Source: JAIRNF01 sp031550925 (GTDB lineage Bacteria > Bacteroidota > Bacteroidia > Bacteroidales > UBA932). Taken from it: 44,247 bases of DNA. This document shows, in pieces, positions 39,119 to 44,247 of this stretch. Within the stretch, counting starts at the first letter, position 1. The number at the start of each line of letters is the position of its first letter. The position numbers were made by a program, and so were the translations under genes. Under the pieces are notes generated by a model that worked only from the letters and a program-made list of their open reading frames with translations, did not search any database and was not told the origin of the DNA. The stretch is taken from NCBI GenBank assembly GCA_031550925.1, contig JAVBOE010000097.1, positions 1-44,247 on the forward strand. The letters are read 5' to 3'.

Positions 39119-41164
39119 ATGAAGAAGTTTTTTATTTTGTTCCTTACAGCAGTATTACTACTCCCCATATCTTCCGTAGCACAAGAAGAAACCGTAGATT
39201 CTACAACAATAACATCTGTCGCTTCCACTTCTATTGACACTACAGATGATGCTATAGAAGAAAGTCCAACCGTTACTGACGAGCAGAAATCCGAAAACCT
39301 AAACCACTACAAAGCCATACTCGAAAAGAAGGAGATGAATATCAGCCTTACTTCAGTTCTCAAAGGCTTGCTCGGGTTGGCTGTGATACTATTTATCGCA
39401 TGGTTGTGCAGCACAAATAGGAGAAAAATAGCATGGGGACCTGTTGGACGTGGATTACTACTTACCGTTATCATTGCATATATGGTGCTGCAACCGCCTC
39501 CAACCTTGCAGCTAAACAGCATACTAACAAGTTTACTATTTGCCGTTGGTATAGGTTTACTATGGATGCTTTGTGAGGGCGTTAAAAACCTCACACTAAA
39601 AAGGCTTGGCGGTGCATTAATTATATGGGTTCCTATTCTGTTTGTAATATTTCAGTTTGTACCCGTACAGTCGGTATTCGAATTCTTAGGTAAGTGTTTC
39701 ACTATCGTTCTTGGCTGGACTAAAGCCGGCTCTGAGTTTTTACTTGGCTCATTGGTAACAGACGGTCAGTTTGGCTATATTTTCGCGTTCCAAATCTTAC
39801 CAACCATTATATTTTTCTCTGCATTAACCAGCTTGTTTTTCTACCTTGGCATTATACAGAAAGTGGTATGGCTAATGGCATGGGGGCTAACTAAGGCCTT
39901 ACGCCTATCAGGGGCAGAGAGTTTAGCCGTTGCCGGAAATATTTTCGTTGGTCAAACAGAATCTCCGCTGCTGGTAAAGGCTTATATTCCAACCATGACC
40001 AAGTCGGAGATAATGTTGGTAATGACTGCCGGTATGGCAACCATGGCCGGAGGTGTATTGGCTGCATATATCCAAATGCTGGGCAACGGCGATCCATTCC
40101 TAACAATTGAGTTTGCAAAACACTTGCTTTCCGCATCAGTAATGGCTGCTCCGGGTGCCGTAGTTCTTGCAAAGATACTGGTTCCGCAAACCGAAGATAT
40201 TAACAACAAGGTAGAAGTATCTAAAGAAAAGTTGGGAAAGAATGTGCTCGATGCCATTAGTAACGGAACTACCGAGGGTTTGAAGCTAGCTGCCAACGTA
40301 GCCGCAATGCTTTTGGTTTTCTATGCTTTAATTGCCGGCGTTAACTATATATTCGGCTACACAGGTCGTTTAGCATTACCCCGTTTAGTGGGTGTTTTTG
40401 CCGCTTTTATAGTTGGTATTACAGCAAGCTATATATTACGCCATAAAGTTGTTGGCCATAAAAAAATGCCTCAACCAATTTTAATCTCCATACTTGTTGG
40501 GCTGGGATTGGTGGCCTCTCTCGTTTTCTACTTCTTGCTTACGCTATTTGTTCCTACCGAAGCTATAGGTGGACTGGTAGCCTTTGTTTGCTGGTTCACG
40601 GTCGCAACAGTTTTGGGCTTCTACATAGGCTTCCCCAGCGTTAAACAAAATAAGTTAAAAAGATTACACGTCACCAATGGTGCCATGGCTTTGATTCTTA
40701 TTGGATTGTTTGCTTTAATGCTCAGCTGGAGAGGGTTGGTTAGCAACCTTAACGGAATAATTACAATAGCCACAGACACCAATTATACCAGCTTGTCTAT
40801 TGAGTTTGTGTTAGGTTATGCCTTTGCACCCCTTATGTGGATAATTGGTGTTTGCGCTGAAGATTCCACATTAGTCGGCCAGCTTATGGGTCAAAAGCTG
40901 ATATTAACCGAATTTGTCGCATACGGAAACCTTGCGGAGCTAATTAGTACAGGCGCATTTGTCCAAGTTAAGTCGGTGGTTATGTCAACTTATATTCTTT
41001 GCGGATTTGCTAACTTCGCTTCAATCGGAATACAGATTGGAGGTATAGGCTCACTGGCACAAAACCAAAAACCGATACTTGCGCAATTTGGTATGCACGC
41101 GCTACTTGGCGGCGCGCTGGCGGCATTGGTATCGGCAACAATGGTGGGTATCATATTAGGGTAA
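39119..41164 (+). CDS. NupC/CNT-family nucleoside transporter
   Basis: This 681-residue protein has a signal-peptide-like start (MKKFFILFLTAVLLLPISSV) and a Ser/Thr-rich linker to about 75. About a dozen membrane helices of the concentrative nucleoside transporter family follow. Conserved blocks include SLAVAGNIFVGQTESPLLVK, AYIPTMTKSEIMLVMTAGMA, TMAGGVLAAYI and the late CAEDSTLVGQLMGQK. CNT proteins import nucleosides with Na+ or H+. The frame extends upstream to a TTG at 38981, overlapping the DUF151 gene; the ATG at 39119 is chosen because it opens the signal-like sequence. The N-terminal extension beyond E. coli NupC (400 aa) is usual in Bacteroidota. Confidence 0.9.
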   Translation: MKKFFILFLTAVLLLPISSVAQEETVDSTTITSVASTSIDTTDDAIEESPTVTDEQKSENLNHYKAILEKKEMNISLTSVLKGLLGLAVILFIAWLCSTNRRKIAWGPVGRGLLLTVIIAYMVLQPPPTLQLNSILTSLLFAVGIGLLWMLCEGVKNLTLKRLGGALIIWVPILFVIFQFVPVQSVFEFLGKCFTIVLGWTKAGSEFLLGSLVTDGQFGYIFAFQILPTIIFFSALTSLFFYLGIIQKVVWLMAWGLTKALRLSGAESLAVAGNIFVGQTESPLLVKAYIPTMTKSEIMLVMTAGMATMAGGVLAAYIQMLGNGDPFLTIEFAKHLLSASVMAAPGAVVLAKILVPQTEDINNKVEVSKEKLGKNVLDAISNGTTEGLKLAANVAAMLLVFYALIAGVNYIFGYTGRLALPRLVGVFAAFIVGITASYILRHKVVGHKKMPQPILISILVGLGLVASLVFYFLLTLFVPTEAIGGLVAFVCWFTVATVLGFYIGFPSVKQNKLKRLHVTNGAMALILIGLFALMLSWRGLVSNLNGIITIATDTNYTSLSIEFVLGYAFAPLMWIIGVCAEDSTLVGQLMGQKLILTEFVAYGNLAELISTGAFVQVKSVVMSTYILCGFANFASIGIQIGGIGSLAQNQKPILAQFGMHALLGGALAALVSATMVGIILG

Positions 41165-41190
41165 ACCGACTATCAATAACAACCATATAA

Positions 41191-42438
41191 ATGAAAAAGT
41201 TATTTTTTATCGCACTCCTCTTACTTGTTTTTACGGTAACTCGAGGACAGGTAAAGGAGGTAAAGCCTTATTCTGTATCGCCCTTAGGCTTTAATGCCAA
41301 AGAAGAGGCGGAGTTTAACAAGAAAAGAGATATTGCTGTTAAAATTTGGGAAAGGCAAGAAACAGAAGGCATAGACTACGATCTTCTTTCGGAGGAAGAG
41401 CAGGAAGCACTAGCGTTTATAGACGAAACAGGCGGAGATTACTTTGATATTTTAGGTCCCGGATGTAGCTGGTATTGTGGTGGAGGTCCGTATGAAATAT
41501 CCGCCTCATCTTTTCTACCATCCCAGTCGGGCAATACGTATGAACCGGAGAATGCGCACGACCTAAACTACGGTACTGCTTGGGTTGAAGGTGCAAAGGG
41601 TGATGGTATTGGCGAGTATCTTACTTACCACTTCCAGCCATACAGCCCCAGAATTACACATATATATGTTGTAAACGGCTATGTGAAAAGTCAAACCGCT
41701 TGGGAAAACAACGGGCGCGTAAAGAAGCTGAAGCTGTACATAAACGACAAACCCTATGCAATACTATGCTTAGAAGACAGCAGGTCTGAACAAGCATTCG
41801 AATTCCCCCCAATCGGCAACAAGCGTAATGAATACGGAAGTATTATAGACGAAGATAATGCCAAAGAGTGGACGCTAAAGTTCGAAATAATGGAAGTATA
41901 TAAAGGCAAGAAATACAGCGATGTTGCTATTTCTGAAATATATTTCTCCGGATTAGATGTACACTGTTTTGCAAAAGGCACATTGGTTGTTATGGCAGAC
42001 GGATCTACTAAACCCATTGAGAAACTTGAGGTTGGTGATAATGTAAAAGCATACGATTTCGATAATTTTGAACCTATATCTACTACTATTGAGAAATTGG
42101 AGAAAGCAACGCATACCGACATGGTAAAATATACGTTCTCTAATGGAACAGAAATTGTTGCTACTCCCGATCATCCGTTTATGGTAAGGGCTAAAGGTTG
42201 GGCATCGCTGAAACCGGAGCAAACAAAGCAATATAAGGGCTACGAAAAAGTTAACAAAGTAAAAGTCGGCGACCAATTCTTTACTATAAACAGTAGCGGA
42301 ACACTAGCACCTGTCACACTTAGTAAGATAGAAGAAATACACGAAGAGCAAGAAACTTATACGATAACTAAGCTTAGCGTTGGAAATAACTTTCTTGTAG
42401 AAAGCTTCATCGCTGGCACAGAAGAAATAGAAGAGTAA
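41191..42438 (+). CDS. Secreted protein with glycan-binding-like domain and C-terminal Hint domain
   Basis: This 415-residue exported protein has a signal peptide (1-19, VFTVTRGQ). A beta-sandwich at about 105-255 resembles the NADase-type glycan-binding/discoidin module (FLPSQSGNTYEPENAHDLNY, then GTAWVEGAKGDGIGEYLTYH). A Hint domain from Cys259 follows (HCFAKGTLVVMADGSTKPIE, then KLEVGDNVKAYD), containing the block-B T325-xx-H328 in EIVATPDHPFMV. The last residues NNFLVESFIAGTEEIEE take the place of the usual HNFxxxGxxVHN; no C-terminal Asn or Cys+1 is present. Hint domains catalyse protein self-cleavage or splicing. Here an N-S shift at Cys259 could release the glycan-binding part or transfer it to a nucleophile. 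The gene lies 26 bases after the transporter and 24 before the GH3 gene. Confidence 0.83.
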   Translation: MKKLFFIALLLLVFTVTRGQVKEVKPYSVSPLGFNAKEEAEFNKKRDIAVKIWERQETEGIDYDLLSEEEQEALAFIDETGGDYFDILGPGCSWYCGGGPYEISASSFLPSQSGNTYEPENAHDLNYGTAWVEGAKGDGIGEYLTYHFQPYSPRITHIYVVNGYVKSQTAWENNGRVKKLKLYINDKPYAILCLEDSRSEQAFEFPPIGNKRNEYGSIIDEDNAKEWTLKFEIMEVYKGKKYSDVAISEIYFSGLDVHCFAKGTLVVMADGSTKPIEKLEVGDNVKAYDFDNFEPISTTIEKLEKATHTDMVKYTFSNGTEIVATPDHPFMVRAKGWASLKPEQTKQYKGYEKVNKVKVGDQFFTINSSGTLAPVTLSKIEEIHEEQETYTITKLSVGNNFLVESFIAGTEEIEE

Positions 42439-42462
42439 ACTTAAACATATAACATATCAACC

Positions 42463-44208
42463 ATGAAAAAAATTCTAGCTACTATCATCTTTTCGATTGT
42501 ATTGCTGTCAATGGCAGTAGCGCAACCTGCAAAGGGAACTAAAGAGTATGAAAAAGCACGTAAGCATTGGGTTGATTCTGTTCTCGATACGCTTACCATT
42601 CGTCAACAAGCGGCACAGCTCATGGTAAAAGCACTTTTTCCTGTTCTCGGACAAGATCACATTGACAAAATGGCTGCGTTGGTAGAAACTGAAAACATCG
42701 GAGGTATCACCTTCTCGCGTGGAGGCCCTGTTTTACACGCAAACACGGTAAACCGTATGCAGTCGCTAGCAAAAACACCAATGATGATATTTATGGATGC
42801 GGAATGGGGTGTTGCCATGCGTTTAGATAGTGTTGTTAAGTTTCCCCGACAAACAACTCTAGGTGCATTGCAGAATAACGATTTGATTTATAATATGGGT
42901 AAAGAAATTGCCAACCAGTGTAAGCTGTTAGGTATTCACATGAACTTTGCTCCCGTAGTAGATGTAAACAACAATCCCGACAATCCCGTTATTAACTCCC
43001 GTTCTTTTGGAGAGAATAAATATAAAGTTGCCGAAAAAGGCCTAGCTTACATGAAAGGAATGCAAGACAACGGCATTCTGACTAGCGCGAAACACTTCCC
43101 CGGACACGGAGATACAAATGTAGACTCGCATGCCTCACTTCCGCTTATCAGCCATGATAAAAAACGTTTGGAGGATATAGAGCTGTATCCGTTTAAACAG
43201 CTAATTGCGAACAACGTATCATCTATAATGGTTGCCCACCTTAACATTCCGGCATACGAGAAAAAAGATAGCATGCCATCTTCTCTTTCAAAAAGTATTG
43301 TAACAGACTTGCTGCGCAAAAAATTAAAGTATAAAGGGCTTATCATAACAGATGGCTTAGAAATGAAAGGGGTTACCAGCCTTTTTCCGGCCAACAGAAT
43401 TCCTGTTTTAGCCTTTTTGGCAGGTAATGAAATGATGATTGGGGTTGAAAATCCTACCGGAGCCCTAGATGAGTTTGAGGCTGCTGTTAAACGAGGTGAG
43501 GTATCGAAGAAAAAACTTAAAAATGCTTGCCGTAGAGTACTCGAAGCTAAATATGATGCGGGATTAGCCAACTTTGAACCAGTAAAAACAGAAGGTTTAT
43601 TTGCCGCACTTAATACTCCGGAGGCCGTTAAACTGAACAACGACTTATACGCGAATGCTCTTACCATTCTTCGCAACAAAGGTGTACTTCCGTTGATGCC
43701 AAATGAAATGAAGCATGTCGCCTACTTAGAAGTTGGCATAGACGATGGTAAACATTTTGCCGATACGTTAAGTAAATACTATAACAGGCTCGATAAATTC
43801 AGCATTAGCAGTAAGCCAAATGCTGCAGAAGCAGACTCCATACGTATGCTGTTAGAGCCGTATAGCCGTGTATTGGTTGGCTATCACAACACAGACGCTC
43901 GCCCTCAGTTTAACTATGGAATAGACTCTACCAACCTGAAGCTAATCAACAACCTGACTTTAGACAAGCAGGTAATACTCGATTTCTTCGGGCTTCCTTA
44001 TGGTATGATGAAGTTTGACATTGAAGCATTCGAGGCTGTAATTGTATCATACGATAACTCGCCCGAAGCACAAGTTCAATCAGCACGTTTACTTATGGGA
44101 GATAACCCCGCAAGCGGTAAGCTGCCCGTATCTCTTAGTCCTTACTACAGAGAGGGCTTTGGTATAGATATCCCCGTTAGCTATAAAGCGTATAGTACAA
44201 AGAAATAG
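42463..44208 (+). CDS. Glycoside hydrolase family 3, NagZ-like, exported
   Basis: This 581-residue protein has a signal peptide (1-20, MAVAQP) and a GH3 TIM-barrel (about 30-370) followed by a GH3-C-like domain. The NagZ-type acid/base loop K210-HFPGHGDTNVDSH223 and nucleophile D297 in ITDGLEMKG are present. This places it with beta-N-acetylhexosaminidases acting on muropeptides. In Bacteroidota related proteins often carry an added beta-lactamase-like domain and reach about 1000 residues; this one ends after the GH3-C part, so it is the single-enzyme form. The export signal suggests periplasmic peptidoglycan processing. It follows the Hint-protein gene by 24 bases. Confidence 0.92.
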   Translation: MKKILATIIFSIVLLSMAVAQPAKGTKEYEKARKHWVDSVLDTLTIRQQAAQLMVKALFPVLGQDHIDKMAALVETENIGGITFSRGGPVLHANTVNRMQSLAKTPMMIFMDAEWGVAMRLDSVVKFPRQTTLGALQNNDLIYNMGKEIANQCKLLGIHMNFAPVVDVNNNPDNPVINSRSFGENKYKVAEKGLAYMKGMQDNGILTSAKHFPGHGDTNVDSHASLPLISHDKKRLEDIELYPFKQLIANNVSSIMVAHLNIPAYEKKDSMPSSLSKSIVTDLLRKKLKYKGLIITDGLEMKGVTSLFPANRIPVLAFLAGNEMMIGVENPTGALDEFEAAVKRGEVSKKKLKNACRRVLEAKYDAGLANFEPVKTEGLFAALNTPEAVKLNNDLYANALTILRNKGVLPLMPNEMKHVAYLEVGIDDGKHFADTLSKYYNRLDKFSISSKPNAAEADSIRMLLEPYSRVLVGYHNTDARPQFNYGIDSTNLKLINNLTLDKQVILDFFGLPYGMMKFDIEAFEAVIVSYDNSPEAQVQSARLLMGDNPASGKLPVSLSPYYREGFGIDIPVSYKAYSTKK

Positions 44209-44220
44209 CATTAATAATCC

Positions 44221-44247
44221 GTCATTTCGAGCGTAGCGAGAAATCTC
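44221..44247. repeat. GTCATTTCGAGCGtAGCGAGAAATCTC dispersed element (start)
   Basis: The last 27 bases read GTCATTTCGAGCGTAGCGAG plus AAATCTC, an almost palindromic intergenic repeat that I recognise as common in Bacteroidota genomes. It is cut by the window edge. Its function is unknown, possibly transcript-end structure. Confidence 0.6.

Overview
The window is ordinary chromosomal DNA of a member of the Bacteroidota, most likely order Bacteroidales. The evidence is its gene families: an ECF sigma/FecR pair feeding an STN-domain protein, an OMP_b-brl_3-type TonB-receptor relative, a DUF2723/GT117 membrane protein, a DUF4348 lipoprotein, a LuxE-like protein, dipeptidase E and a DUF151-UVR protein. 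It also fits that Shine-Dalgarno sequences are scarce and that several genes have a TAnnTTTG (-7 type) element just upstream. Most of the DNA is moderately AT-rich. I saw no rRNA, tRNA, CRISPR array, transposase, integrase or phage gene.

Layout. 1-4.6 kb: the 3' end of obgE, lipoate ligase, an M19 dipeptidase, a structured intergenic repeat cluster, a fucose-isomerase-fold protein, a 58-aa winged-helix protein and DgkA. 4.9-9.3 kb: an outer-membrane beta-barrel receptor, a 29-bp perfect inverted repeat and PlsC, converging on xth-lrgA-lrgB. 10.1-17.2 kb (minus): a membrane protein with two CxxC pairs and a giant 1921-aa beta-helix/PKD/Calx-beta surface protein with internal tandem duplications and an abrupt C-terminus. 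17.6-20.7 kb: an ECF sigma - FecR - STN/surface-repeat operon closed by a strong bidirectional terminator. 20.7-23.1 kb (minus): membrane pyrophosphatase. 23.7-27.0 kb: an S9 lipoprotein peptidase, then a two-gene unit of a TlpA-like redoxin and a divergent E1/ThiF-fold protein. 27.1-28.3 kb (minus): U32 protein. 28.5-32.0 kb: aquaporin Z, an AT-rich GIY-YIG-like protein, a LuxE-like ligase, PepE and a frameshifted gene encoding six consecutive 11-residue amphipathic repeats. 32.1-38.0 kb (minus): small membrane protein, RecO, DUF4348 lipoprotein, RdgB, GT117 protein and a four-cysteine Rrf2 regulator. 38.5-44.2 kb: DUF151-UVR protein, NupC-type transporter, a secreted protein ending in a hedgehog/intein (Hint) domain, and a GH3 NagZ-like hydrolase.

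Four loci deserve most attention. The Hint protein at 41.2-42.4 kb keeps the N-terminal cleavage residues but lacks the terminal Asn, which suggests hedgehog-like self-cleavage after a glycan-binding-like domain. The sigma/FecR operon ends in a protein with an STN domain followed by a second, internal signal-peptide-like segment and surface repeats. The redoxin/E1-like pair has an E1 fold missing most adenylation residues. The 11-mer repeat protein resembles LEA or synuclein-type amphipathic helices and is interrupted by a one-base deletion. Function calls are from reading the sequence and from family knowledge; no database search was run.
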